Assembly (NCBI GenBank): GCA_016223005.1
Contig: JACRPW010000011.1
Span: 1 to 41,369 of the forward strand
Source of the DNA: Deltaproteobacteria bacterium
GTDB taxonomy: Bacteria; Desulfobacterota; GWC2-55-46; UBA9637; GWC2-42-11
Direction of reading: 5' to 3'
DNA: 41,369 nucleotides
A model generated the notes under the pieces. That model made no database searches. It saw only the letters and a list, made by a program, of their open reading frames with translations, and was not told the DNA's origin. Shown in pieces: positions 33,327 to 41,369 of this stretch. Position numbers and translations under genes: made by a program. The first letter of the stretch is position 1; each line of letters opens with the position of its first letter.

Positions 33327-33710
33327 CTACCCTTCCTTTATGTCAATCTCAACAGCAGTCCAAATGCCGTCAGGGGTTATCAGTTTTTTTAAGACAACCT
33401 TATATGAGATTCCCTTATTGTCTTTTACAGCAACAATAGATTCCTGATTGTTTTCTGAAAGTATCTGGCAGTTTTCTGTCTTTACATTTACACCCTCGTT
33501 TATAAGTGCTGCATGGGCAACATCCTTTGCACTCCTCCTCCATAACTGATTTCCATTTTCAACAGTTGCCTGAAGTTTTTTTTCATTGTCCATAGATACA
33601 TTCAATTTATAGACCTTCACATTATTTATATGTGCGACTGCCTCTTCAGATTTAGAACAGCCCGAAAGAAAAAGCAGGGAAATGACCATGATACTAATAA
33701 TATTTTTCAT
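33327..33710 (-). CDS. hypothetical small lipoprotein
   Basis: The protein has 127 residues, with a lipoprotein signal ending in lipobox LSGC (Cys near residue 18). The rest is soluble and I do not recognise a family. It overlaps the metG stop by 4 nt and is followed by a strong terminator, so it is the last gene of that operon. No role is assigned. Confidence 0.7.
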   Translation of the reverse strand: MKNIISIMVISLLFLSGCSKSEEAVAHINNVKVYKLNVSMDNEKKLQATVENGNQLWRRSAKDVAHAALINEGVNVKTENCQILSENNQESIVAVKDNKGISYKVVLKKLITPDGIWTAVEIDIKEG

Positions 33711-35239
33711 ACCTCCTCCATTTTAGGGAAAAGAGGCTCTCCTTTTTTGAGTATAGCCCCCTCCTTTAATCCCCCCCATCTTATTTCTTCGTCAAAATCT
33801 ATCTTTGAAATATCCCTTTCAATACCTATCTGCTGCCATATATTTTCTGCTGATGCAGGCATAAAAGGATATATCATAACTGCACTTATTCTCAATATCT
33901 CAAGACAGTTGTATAATATATTTATCAGATTATCTTTTTTTTGAGGTTCTTTTGCCAGCATCCATGGGGACATCTCATCTATATATTTGTTTGCCGTTGA
34001 CAGAATCTCCCATACGGATGTTAAAGCCTTGCTAAACGCAAGTTCTTCCATAGATGCCTCAAACTTTCTAATAGATGAAGTAAGTGTATCTTTTAGGTTA
34101 TTATCCGAGGAGCAGGGTGCAGCAGGTTTCGTAACTTCACCGTTAAGATATTTTACAATCATTGCAAGTGTTCGGGAAAGCAGGTTTCCCAGATTATTTG
34201 CCAGATCACCGTTTATCCTTCCCACGAGTGCCGTTTTTGAAAAATCACCATCCAAACCAAAAGGGACATCTCTAAGAAGAAAATATCTGAACGGGTCAAC
34301 ACCATATATATCAATCATCCCATTTGGATCAACCACATTGCCAAGGGATTTGCTCATCTTCTGCCCTTCAACTGTCCACCACCCGTGGGCGAATATCTTC
34401 TTTGGCAGAGGCAGTCCTGCGGATAAAAGCATAGATGACCAATAAACAGCATGAAATCTTAAGATGTCTTTACCGATAATATGAATATCCGCAGGCCAGA
34501 AATACATGAACCTTTCATCAGGATAACCTGCAGCGGTAAGATAATTGGTCAGGGCATCAAACCACACATAGACGATGTGTTTGGGGTCATCTGGAACAGT
34601 GATACCCCATGAAAATGAAGTCCTGCTTATAGATAAATCCTTCAAGCCATCCTTGATAAAACTCACAATCTCTTTTCTTTTACTTTCAGGCTCAATAAAG
34701 TCAGGATTTGCCTCAATATGTTTTAAGAGTGCATCCTGATACTTAGTCATCCTGAAGAAATAACTCGGTTCCTTTAGTTTTTCTACAGCCCTTTTACAGT
34801 CAGGGCATCTGCCATCCATTAACTGTTTTTCAGTAAAAAATGACTCGCATGGTGTGCAGTACCAGTCCTCGTATTCGCCCAGGTATATATCGCCATTTGC
34901 TGCAATCTTTTTCCACAGATATTTGACAGCCTTTTTATGCCTCTCCTCTGTTGTCCTGATAAAGTCATTGTTGGATATATTCAGTTTCTTCCAGAGTTCC
35001 TTAAACCTGACTACCACTTTATCAGCCAATTCTATAGGCTTCAGGTTTGATGAAAGGGCAGTCTTTTCAACCTTCTGCCCATGTTCATCTGTGCCGGTGA
35101 GAAAAAGGCAATTGCAGCCTTTAAGCCTTTTATATCTGGCAATACAATCTGCTGCCACAGTTGTATATGCATGCCCGATATGCGGGACATCATTAACATA
35201 GTATATAGGGGTTGTTATGTAAAATGGTTTGTTTGACAT
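33707..35239 (-). CDS. metG: methionyl-tRNA synthetase MetG
   Basis: The protein has 510 residues from ATG 35239 (MSNKPFY); the frame opens earlier at a GTG just after the ricT stop, which is less likely. Class I motifs are PHIGHAYTT and GQKMSKSLGN. A zinc knuckle is YCTPCE...CPDCK. It ends after the anticodon-binding helical bundle and lacks the C-terminal EMAP/Trbp111-like dimer domain of longer MetG proteins. It charges both initiator and elongator tRNA-Met. Confidence 0.96.
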   Translation of the reverse strand: MSNKPFYITTPIYYVNDVPHIGHAYTTVAADCIARYKRLKGCNCLFLTGTDEHGQKVEKTALSSNLKPIELADKVVVRFKELWKKLNISNNDFIRTTEERHKKAVKYLWKKIAANGDIYLGEYEDWYCTPCESFFTEKQLMDGRCPDCKRAVEKLKEPSYFFRMTKYQDALLKHIEANPDFIEPESKRKEIVSFIKDGLKDLSISRTSFSWGITVPDDPKHIVYVWFDALTNYLTAAGYPDERFMYFWPADIHIIGKDILRFHAVYWSSMLLSAGLPLPKKIFAHGWWTVEGQKMSKSLGNVVDPNGMIDIYGVDPFRYFLLRDVPFGLDGDFSKTALVGRINGDLANNLGNLLSRTLAMIVKYLNGEVTKPAAPCSSDNNLKDTLTSSIRKFEASMEELAFSKALTSVWEILSTANKYIDEMSPWMLAKEPQKKDNLINILYNCLEILRISAVMIYPFMPASAENIWQQIGIERDISKIDFDEEIRWGGLKEGAILKKGEPLFPKMEEV

Positions 35240-35263
35240 TTTTACTTCTTTATCTCCTGACAC

Positions 35264-35941
35264 CTAATGATTACAGCAGCCATTGTGTTGAGTACCGCAT
35301 ATACTGTCCCCTGTTGCTTCATATGTCAGACAGCACATGAGTCTTCCGCAAACGCCTGATATCTTTGCAGGGTTGAGACTTATGTTCTGTTCCTTTGCCA
35401 TCTTTACAGTAACTGCCTCAAATTCAGTAAGAAATGATGAGCAGCACAACTCCCTTCCGCAAGGTCCTATCCCTCCGATTGTCTTTGCCTCATCCCTGAC
35501 CCCAATTTGCCTCATCTCAATCCTTGTATGGAATTCATTTGCCAGATCTTTAACCAGTTCTCTGAAATCAACCCTGTCTTCTGATGTAAATGAAAATATC
35601 GCCTTACTAGTATCAAATAGATATTCAACTCCAATAAGTTTCATCTGGAGGTTGTATTTTTTAATCCTGTCACTGCATATCTTAAAGGCATCTCCTTCTT
35701 TTTCCCTGTTAAACTCAAGCCTCTCAATATCGTTTTCATCTGCCTTTCTTATTACCTTTTTGAGTCCCTGTTTATATAAGGTTTCATCCCTTTCAACAGG
35801 TCCATAAACAATCCTGCCTAAACTCATGCCGCGCTCTGTCTCAACAACAACCCTGTCTCCGACCTTCAGGTCAAGATTATTTGTAAAAAAATCGTATCTC
35901 TTGCATGCCTTTTTAAATCTGACTCCAACTATATTTACCAT
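35264..35941 (-). CDS. ricT: PSP1 domain protein, RicT (YaaT) homologue
   Basis: The protein has 225 residues. The PSP1 C-terminal region includes MRQIGVRDEAKTIGGIGPCG, then CGRELCCSSF and GVCGRLMCCLTYE, whose cysteines bind an iron-sulfur cluster in the Bacillus Y-complex (RicAFT), an RNase Y regulator. RicA and RicF are not seen, so the role in this organism is unknown. The place between holB and metG is common in many phyla. Confidence 0.88.
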   Translation of the reverse strand: MVNIVGVRFKKACKRYDFFTNNLDLKVGDRVVVETERGMSLGRIVYGPVERDETLYKQGLKKVIRKADENDIERLEFNREKEGDAFKICSDRIKKYNLQMKLIGVEYLFDTSKAIFSFTSEDRVDFRELVKDLANEFHTRIEMRQIGVRDEAKTIGGIGPCGRELCCSSFLTEFEAVTVKMAKEQNISLNPAKISGVCGRLMCCLTYEATGDSICGTQHNGCCNH

Positions 35942-35975
35942 ATTACCCCCGTTCCTACCCCCTGCCTGTCATCCT

Positions 35976-35999
35976 CCAAAAATCAATGTCTATTTTTGG
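35976..35999 (-). promoter_or_regulatory. small stem-loop at the holB stop
   Basis: CCAAAAAT and ATTTTTGG are perfect 8-nt arms around an 8-nt loop, overlapping the holB stop codon. The type is like the palindrome at 31528. It might reduce read-through into ricT or protect the transcript end; this is inference. Confidence 0.45.
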
Positions 36000-37003
36000 A
36001 TCATCCTTACAAATAGACTCTCCATTGCAAGTTGTTTGTTTGCGTATCTTGGAGGCATTATATCTTCTTTTATCTTTGCAAGCAATGCAAAGGCATCCCG
36101 TATCTTTTCAAAATCAGTATTCATGCAGTGTTTTTTTAAGAGCGTAAGCATATCAGTATTTACAATTAGTTTTTCGCAGCTATTGATACAAACTGCCATA
36201 TCCCTGTACCATATCTTTAGGAATTCAAGTATACCATCAATATTGTCATCTTTTGCAACATCCTCTGCAAACTTAAGTGTGTCATCAGGCATGTCAACTG
36301 ACAATCCTTCAAGATGTTCTATCCACTGCCTTCTTTGCTTTAATATCCAATCCTTATCCATTTTGAGTGCCTCACCTATGCTTCCATTGCTTAATGATGC
36401 GATAATATAAGCCTCTTCTACAGAGATATTCATCCTATCCTTAATAAACTCTATTATAAGGTCTTTTTTTATAGGTCTAAAATTTATCCTCTGGCACCTT
36501 GATATGACAGTAGAGAGAAGGTCTGACGGTTTTGAGGTTACAAGTATTATAACAGAATCATAGGATGGCTCTTCAAGGGTTTTCAAAAACTTATTCTGTG
36601 CCGTTCTATTCATCTTATCAGCACTGTCAATAATACATACCTTTTTCCTGCCTTTTTGTTTTATATAACCAATCCTTTGTTGAATGGTTGTTATATCTTC
36701 CTCTTTTATTGTGCCGCTGATGTGGTCAACTTTGCCGCCTTTGTAATCAGGCTCTCTTGGCTCAACAAGAAAGACATCCATAAAAGACAAACTATCTATT
36801 GATATACAATTCTGGCATCTGCCGCAGAAATCATTACCGTCTTTAAGACAGTTCAATGCCTTTGCAAATGCAATAGCAGTTAATCTCTTGCCTATACCTT
36901 CCTGTCCGGCAAAGATAAGGGCATGGGGCACCCTGTTCTGCAAAATACCATTTTTCAGGATTTCTATCTCTTTTTCATGTCCAATAATATCTGTAAATGG
37001 CAT
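35990..37003 (-). CDS. holB: DNA polymerase III delta' subunit HolB
   Basis: The protein has 337 residues from ATG 37003 (MPFTDIIG). It has clamp-loader AAA+ features: HALIFAGQEGIGKRLTA (P-loop), the zinc module CGRCQNC with an upstream Cys, and the SRC motif in VISRCQRINF. HolB helps load the beta clamp. The frame extends to a TTG at 37027, with a Shine-Dalgarno-like AAGGAGG only two bases before it, so the start depends on where transcription begins. Confidence 0.92.
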   Translation of the reverse strand: MPFTDIIGHEKEIEILKNGILQNRVPHALIFAGQEGIGKRLTAIAFAKALNCLKDGNDFCGRCQNCISIDSLSFMDVFLVEPREPDYKGGKVDHISGTIKEEDITTIQQRIGYIKQKGRKKVCIIDSADKMNRTAQNKFLKTLEEPSYDSVIILVTSKPSDLLSTVISRCQRINFRPIKKDLIIEFIKDRMNISVEEAYIIASLSNGSIGEALKMDKDWILKQRRQWIEHLEGLSVDMPDDTLKFAEDVAKDDNIDGILEFLKIWYRDMAVCINSCEKLIVNTDMLTLLKKHCMNTDFEKIRDAFALLAKIKEDIMPPRYANKQLAMESLFVRMIQK

Positions 37004-37017
37004 AAGTAATAGACTTA

Positions 37018-37046
37018 TATATATCAAGACCTCCTTCCAATGTCAA
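37018..37046 (-). promoter_or_regulatory. consensus sigma70 promoter for holB (TTGACA-N17-TATATA)
   Basis: On the minus strand TTGACA (37046-37041), a 17-nt spacer and TATATA (37023-37018) are followed 14 nt later by ATG 37003. The spacer holds AAGGAGG. If this promoter is used, the transcript starts a few bases before the ATG and lacks a ribosome site. Confidence 0.55.
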
Positions 37047-37050
37047 TGTA

Positions 37051-37070
37051 TCCTTAAGTTTCCTTAAGTT
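37051..37070. repeat. 10-nt direct repeat x2 (TCCTTAAGTT)
   Basis: Two perfect adjacent copies, each with a CTTAAG palindrome, lie between the divergent holB and DUF4390 promoters. One helical turn of spacing suggests a possible operator. Confidence 0.45.
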
Positions 37071-37111
37071 TGCAGAACACAACAGGCAGCCATTTTTCTG
37101 CGCCAATATTC

Positions 37112-37140
37112 TTGTCTTTTCTTTCAGTTTTTAGTAATAT
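37112..37140 (+). promoter_or_regulatory. candidate sigma70 promoter for the DUF4390-ntrY-ntrC operon
   Basis: TTGTCT (37112-37117), a 17-nt spacer and TAATAT (37135-37140) lie 33 nt before the GTG start, leaving room for the AAGGAG ribosome site. Confidence 0.45.
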
Positions 37141-37173
37141 CATTATCAATACACGGTATAAGGAGCATTTTAG

Positions 37174-37749
37174 GTGAAAAGAATATTTAATCTATTTATT
37201 TTTGCAATGTTTTTTATCCTTACAGCCAAATCTGCATACTCGCAGAATACCAACAATGCGGCAATATCTAATGTTTCAATATTAAAAAATCCTCAAAGCA
37301 TTTCACTTACCTTTAATGTCAAAGGTGCTTTTACTAAGGAGATAGAGGATGCCATAAAGAGCGGTATCCCTACCCCATTTACATTTATTGTGGAACTCTA
37401 TAAAGAAAGAACCCTTTGGTTTAATGAAAGGGTGGCAGAACTCAAATTCAAGCATATTGTTCAGTATGATACTTTAAAGGCAGAATATGAACTAACCATA
37501 GAGGAAAAGGACCAGCAGGACAGAATTATAAAACTTAAAGATTTTTCACAGGTTAAAGAATTCATGGCAAAGGTTGAAGGTATATCAGTTTCTATTTCAG
37601 AAACACCTCAAAAAGGCAGTAAATATATATTAAAGATTAAGGCAAAACTTGACACTGTTAATCTTTTTTTTCCATTAAATTACATGCTTTTCTTTGTATC
37701 CTTCTGGGACTTTGAAACAGACTGGTCTGAGGAAACAATTCTCTATTAA
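37174..37749 (+). CDS. DUF4390 exported protein
   Basis: The protein has 191 residues with a GTG start and AAGGAG upstream. A signal peptide (residues 4-22, up to AYS) leads a beta-rich domain with FTFIVELYKERTLWFNERVA, YDTLKAEYELT and the final WDFETDWSEE, which fits DUF4390. Such proteins regularly precede NtrY-like kinases in related genomes, so it may act as a periplasmic partner of the kinase; this is inference from gene order. Confidence 0.75.
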   Translation: MKRIFNLFIFAMFFILTAKSAYSQNTNNAAISNVSILKNPQSISLTFNVKGAFTKEIEDAIKSGIPTPFTFIVELYKERTLWFNERVAELKFKHIVQYDTLKAEYELTIEEKDQQDRIIKLKDFSQVKEFMAKVEGISVSISETPQKGSKYILKIKAKLDTVNLFFPLNYMLFFVSFWDFETDWSEETILY

Positions 37750-37760
37750 AGACAGCGATT

Positions 37761-40022
37761 ATGAATAAGTCCAACAATATAATAAAGATTAAAGAAGATG
37801 AAGATATAAAGAGACGGAAGAGAGAAAGGTATGTTATTTTCGCTGTCATCTGCTTGATGACAGTTCTTACCTATGCAGAGGTTCATATATCAAACATAAA
37901 TACGCGTCTGCCTTTCGCAAACAACATCCTTATCTTTAGTCTAATTAATATACAGATAATCTTTTTAATTCTTCTTGTATTTCTGGTAATGCGGAATTTT
38001 GTAAAACTTGCCTTTGAGCGAAGAAGTAAGGTCATGGGCTCAAAACTCTCTACCAAACTGATTGCAGCCTTTTTATTCCTTTCTATTGTGCCAACACTTC
38101 TTTTATTCTTTATAGCAATCGGTTTTATCAATAAGAGTATAGAGAGCTGGTTTGGCATAGCAATAGAAAACTCTTTACATGGGTCACTGGAAATAGCACA
38201 GGGTTATTACAATAATACATCTGAACAGGCAGTATATTTTGCCCGACAGATTGGTGTAAAAATGAACAATGGACTTTCTGTTACGAGTGCTGAATGGTCA
38301 GATGAAACTATGGCAACTCTACGGGAATATATTGAACAAAAAAGAGCTGAAAATAATATTAGTGCTGTGGATGTCTATTCATCATCAGGTGAAAGGCTCA
38401 TATATTCCATAGCCTCCAGTATAAATACAACACTGCTGCCTGATATTGAAAAGAATCTTCTCATGGATGTATTAAATGGCAGGCAGACAAGTTTTGTTCA
38501 AACCCTTGATACAGGCGATATTATAAGGGGTATTGTGCCGGTGTATCTGAATAACTCTAATAATGTTATAGGCGCAGTTGCTGTAACCTTCTATATGCCC
38601 AATCATGTGCTGTCAAGGATAAAGGATATATCGTCAACATTTGAATCATATAAACAACTTAAGGTCTTGAAACAGCCTGTCAAGGCTATATACTTTACAA
38701 CCCTTCTTATAGTCACCCTTGTTATAGTTGTCCTCTCTATGTGGATTGGTTATTATCTTGCCAAACAGATAACAATACCTATACAGAAACTTGCAGAGGC
38801 AACTAACGCTGTTGCAGTCGGCAACCTCAATTATAAGATAGATGTTGAATCCAGAGATGAGATTGGACTCCTTGTAAAATCTTTTAACAAGATGATAGAG
38901 GATTTAAATATAAGTCAGTCCAAGGTAGAGGAGGCAAATCTTGACCTGAAAAAAACTAATATTGAACTTGAACAGAGGCGAAAATATATGGAAATAGTTC
39001 TTGGAAATGTTGCAGCAGGTGTTATATCCATAGATAAAAGCGGAAGGATAAGCACTATAAATAAGGCGGCACAAGATTTATTGGCAATAAATACTGCTAA
39101 TGTCATTGGTAAAAACTATAAAGAGGTATTAAGGTCTAAAGATGAAGAGATATTAAAGGATATGATAAGACAAATGAATGATCTCGGCACTGGGACAATA
39201 GAAAGGCAGATAAAGATAGATTTGAATGACAAGACGCTTATCGTTCTGGTTAATCTGACCATGCTTAAAGATGATGATGGGAAATATATCGGTATGGTTG
39301 CTGTCTTTGATGACCTTTCTCAAATCCTCAAGACCCAGAGGATGACGGCATGGAAAGAGGTTGCACAGCGAATTGCACACGAAATAAAGAATCCTTTAAC
39401 ACCCATCCAGTTATCCGCACAGAGGCTGCGAAAGAAATACGGGGACCGGTTTGCAGGTGATGGCAGGATTTTTGATGAATGCACAGGGACAATTATTCAT
39501 CAGGTTGAGGAACTAAAAACCCTTGTAAACGAGTTCTCAAATTTTGCAAGGATGCCTGCAGCAAATCCTACGTCAAACAATATAAATCAGATTGTTAGTG
39601 AGGCAGCTGCCCTTTACAGGACAGGCAATAAGCATATAGAGTTTAGGGAAATTATTAGTGAAAATATACCTGTTATGGAGATAGACAGGGACCAGATGAA
39701 AAGGGCGCTCATAAATATCATGGACAATGCTGTTGCTGCAATAGAGGGTGAAGGAACAATATCAGTAGAGACTAAGATAGACAGATTATTTAAAATGGTA
39801 AGGATAGAGGTTGCTGATACAGGGTGCGGCATACCTGCAGAGGATAAGGCAAAACTTTTTGAGCCTTACTTTTCAACAAAGAAGACAGGAACAGGACTGG
39901 GACTTGCTATAGTCAATAACATTATCGCTGACCATAATGGTTTTATAAGGGTAAAGGACAATATTCCAAAAGGAACAAGATTTATAATAGAACTGCCTGT
40001 AAAGAATGATGCGTCAGCATAG
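37761..40022 (+). CDS. NtrY-like membrane sensor histidine kinase
   Basis: The protein has 753 residues. Membrane segments lie near residues 22-40, 50-75, 95-125 and 308-335. The long loop between the third and fourth is an extracytoplasmic sensor region (about 125-305). After it come HAMP, a PAS domain (YMEIVLGNVAAGVISIDKSG), HisKA with VAQRIAHEIKNPLTP (His about 540) and an HATPase with IMDNAVAAIEGEG, DTGCGIP and GTGLGLAIV. This domain order is NtrY. Signal unknown. The response regulator follows 65 nt later. Confidence 0.92.
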   Translation: MNKSNNIIKIKEDEDIKRRKRERYVIFAVICLMTVLTYAEVHISNINTRLPFANNILIFSLINIQIIFLILLVFLVMRNFVKLAFERRSKVMGSKLSTKLIAAFLFLSIVPTLLLFFIAIGFINKSIESWFGIAIENSLHGSLEIAQGYYNNTSEQAVYFARQIGVKMNNGLSVTSAEWSDETMATLREYIEQKRAENNISAVDVYSSSGERLIYSIASSINTTLLPDIEKNLLMDVLNGRQTSFVQTLDTGDIIRGIVPVYLNNSNNVIGAVAVTFYMPNHVLSRIKDISSTFESYKQLKVLKQPVKAIYFTTLLIVTLVIVVLSMWIGYYLAKQITIPIQKLAEATNAVAVGNLNYKIDVESRDEIGLLVKSFNKMIEDLNISQSKVEEANLDLKKTNIELEQRRKYMEIVLGNVAAGVISIDKSGRISTINKAAQDLLAINTANVIGKNYKEVLRSKDEEILKDMIRQMNDLGTGTIERQIKIDLNDKTLIVLVNLTMLKDDDGKYIGMVAVFDDLSQILKTQRMTAWKEVAQRIAHEIKNPLTPIQLSAQRLRKKYGDRFAGDGRIFDECTGTIIHQVEELKTLVNEFSNFARMPAANPTSNNINQIVSEAAALYRTGNKHIEFREIISENIPVMEIDRDQMKRALINIMDNAVAAIEGEGTISVETKIDRLFKMVRIEVADTGCGIPAEDKAKLFEPYFSTKKTGTGLGLAIVNNIIADHNGFIRVKDNIPKGTRFIIELPVKNDASA

Positions 40023-40087
40023 ATGATTTTATAAAGAGAGAAGGGTTTGCCAGTGGGGCAGTCAACCTCTCGGAGGGAGATTTTCAA

Positions 40088-41369
40088 GTGAAAAGAATAA
40101 TGGTAGTTGATGACGAAGAGAGTATAAGAAAATCTCTGTCAGATATATTGAAAGACGAGGGGTTTGAGGTAATCCTTGCAAAAGATGGTAGCGAGGCATT
40201 AAAAAAAATAGATACAGCCCCTCCTGCTCTTGTGCTTCTTGACATATGGATGACGGACATGGATGGCACAGCGGTTTTGCAACAGATAAAGATGCATTAC
40301 CCTTTTATTCAGGTTATTATGATGTCAGGTCATGGCACCATAGAGACTGCTGTTAAAACAACAAAGTTAGGTGCATACGATTTTATTGAAAAACCATTAT
40401 CCCTTGATAAAGTCGTTCTTACTATTAATCATGCCCTTGAGAAACAGCATCTCGAACAGGAGAATGCCCTGCTGCGCGGCAGTATGAAAAACCGATATGA
40501 GATAATCGGAAAAAGCAGGGCTATAGAATCTATAAAGTTTCAGATAGAAAGGGTAGCCCCTTCAAATTCATGGGTTCTTATCAGCGGAGAAAACGGCACA
40601 GGCAAGGAACTTGTTGCCAGAAATATCCACCTTATTAGTGATCGTCAGGACAAACCATTTGTTGAGGTTAACTGTGCTGCTATCCCAGAAGAACTTATTG
40701 AAAGTGAACTCTTTGGACATGAAAGGGGTGCTTTTACAGGTGCAATATCTCAGAAAATAGGGAAGTTTGAAATGGCAAACAATGGGACAATATTTCTGGA
40801 TGAGATAGGCGATATGAGTATTAGAACACAGGCAAAGATACTTAGGATACTGCAGGAACAGAAGTTTGAAAGGGTTGGGGGAACACAGACAATAGAGGTT
40901 GATGTCAGGGTTATTGCAGCAACAAATAAGAACATTGAAGAGGAGATTAAAAAAGGGAACTTCAGAGAAGACCTGTATTACAGGCTGAATGTAATACCAT
41001 TTCATATACCGCCTCTCAGAGAGAGGAGAGAAGATATAAATTTGTTCATAGATTACTATCTGAAATGGTTTGCCAGCAAAACAACAAAGGGGCAAAAAGA
41101 GATATCAAAAGAGGCGATTGCACTGTTTGAAAGATATAATTGGCCCGGTAATGTAAGGGAATTAAAAAATCTTATAGAAAGGCTTGTTATAATGACACCT
41201 GCCAATATTATCATGCAAAAAGACATCCCTTCTTATATAGGTGAAGTAGAAACAACCACTGATGTTTACTTAAAAGAGATTTTATCAGATACACTTAAAG
41301 ATTCAAGGAGAGGCTTTGAAAGAGATTTAATACTTAAAAAACTTGAGGAGTTTGGAGGAAATATAAGCA
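40088..41369 (+). CDS. NtrC/NtrX-family sigma54-dependent response regulator, 3' truncated by window
   Basis: The frame runs from GTG 40088 (preceded by GGAGGG) to the window edge without a stop. The receiver has VVDDEES at 6-12 and phospho-acceptor D52 in LLDIWMTD. The AAA+ domain has Walker A GENGTGKE near 167, the sigma54 loop GAFTGA near 214, Walker B GTIFLDEIGD and the WPGNVREL motif. The last visible residues (LEEFGGNIS) begin the Fis-type DNA-binding helix, which is cut. With the NtrY-like kinase it forms a two-component system. Confidence 0.95.
   Translation, partial: MKRIMVVDDEESIRKSLSDILKDEGFEVILAKDGSEALKKIDTAPPALVLLDIWMTDMDGTAVLQQIKMHYPFIQVIMMSGHGTIETAVKTTKLGAYDFIEKPLSLDKVVLTINHALEKQHLEQENALLRGSMKNRYEIIGKSRAIESIKFQIERVAPSNSWVLISGENGTGKELVARNIHLISDRQDKPFVEVNCAAIPEELIESELFGHERGAFTGAISQKIGKFEMANNGTIFLDEIGDMSIRTQAKILRILQEQKFERVGGTQTIEVDVRVIAATNKNIEEEIKKGNFREDLYYRLNVIPFHIPPLRERREDINLFIDYYLKWFASKTTKGQKEISKEAIALFERYNWPGNVRELKNLIERLVIMTPANIIMQKDIPSYIGEVETTTDVYLKEILSDTLKDSRRGFERDLILKKLEEFGGNIS

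Overview
The window reads as a piece of chromosome from an AT-rich, diderm (LPS-making) bacterium. Nearly every gene is a housekeeping gene and the genes are closely packed. Several gene orders fit the Nitrospirota / former Deltaproteobacteria area: a Gfo/Idh oxidoreductase between lpxA and lpxB, holB-ricT-metG, DUF4390-NtrY-NtrC, and glcD-glcF. I cannot place it more precisely from sequence alone. No phage, transposase, rRNA or CRISPR array is visible.

Layout. (1) 1-10285, plus strand: a lipid A / Kdo operon made of fabZ (3' end), lpxA, gnnA-like oxidoreductase, lpxB, msbA, a DUF374 acyltransferase, waaA, lpxK, lpxL, then an ExbB/ExbD pair. The set acylates UDP-GlcNAc, builds and phosphorylates the disaccharide, adds Kdo and secondary acyl chains, and flips the product. 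Two of these genes have broken frames: DUF374 at an A10 tract, and lpxK at an imperfect 37-nt tandem duplication. (2) 10296-17516, minus strand: rsmE, pdxA, two parvulin-type periplasmic chaperones and mfd. (3) 17643-21376, plus strand: central carbon genes, namely a long class II aldolase, an orphan HicB-like remnant, glpX and a phosphofructokinase with PPi-type residues. (4) 21368-29925, minus strand: bioA, bioD, an LsrF-like class I aldolase, three different toxin-antitoxin pairs in a row, a zinc dehydrogenase, and glcD/glcF. (5) 30025-37003: an aldehyde dehydrogenase whose frame runs into an antisense tRNA-Met(CAU); then on the minus strand a VCBS/FG-GAP protein, a small lipoprotein, metG, ricT and holB. 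(6) 37174-41369, plus strand: DUF4390 protein, NtrY-type sensor kinase and an NtrC-type sigma54 activator cut by the window end.

The most unusual signal is not a gene. Scattered through the first 30 kb are at least fourteen short tandem arrays with a 7-nt period. Most have four units, but the unit sequence differs from array to array. About half lie inside conserved enzymes (WaaA, PdxA, Mfd, GlcF twice, BioA twice) as low-complexity inserts that keep the frame. One forms the first codons of glcF. Others sit between genes as facing, inverted pairs that could fold into hairpins. Two further arrays have four 9-nt units. The constant period and size with a variable unit suggests a generating mechanism rather than copies of one mobile repeat.

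A second signal is a 37-nt direct repeat (33/37 matches by eye) that brackets the RHH/PIN toxin-antitoxin pair. It duplicates the 3' end of the LsrF-like aldolase gene, so the pair looks like an insertion into that gene's end.
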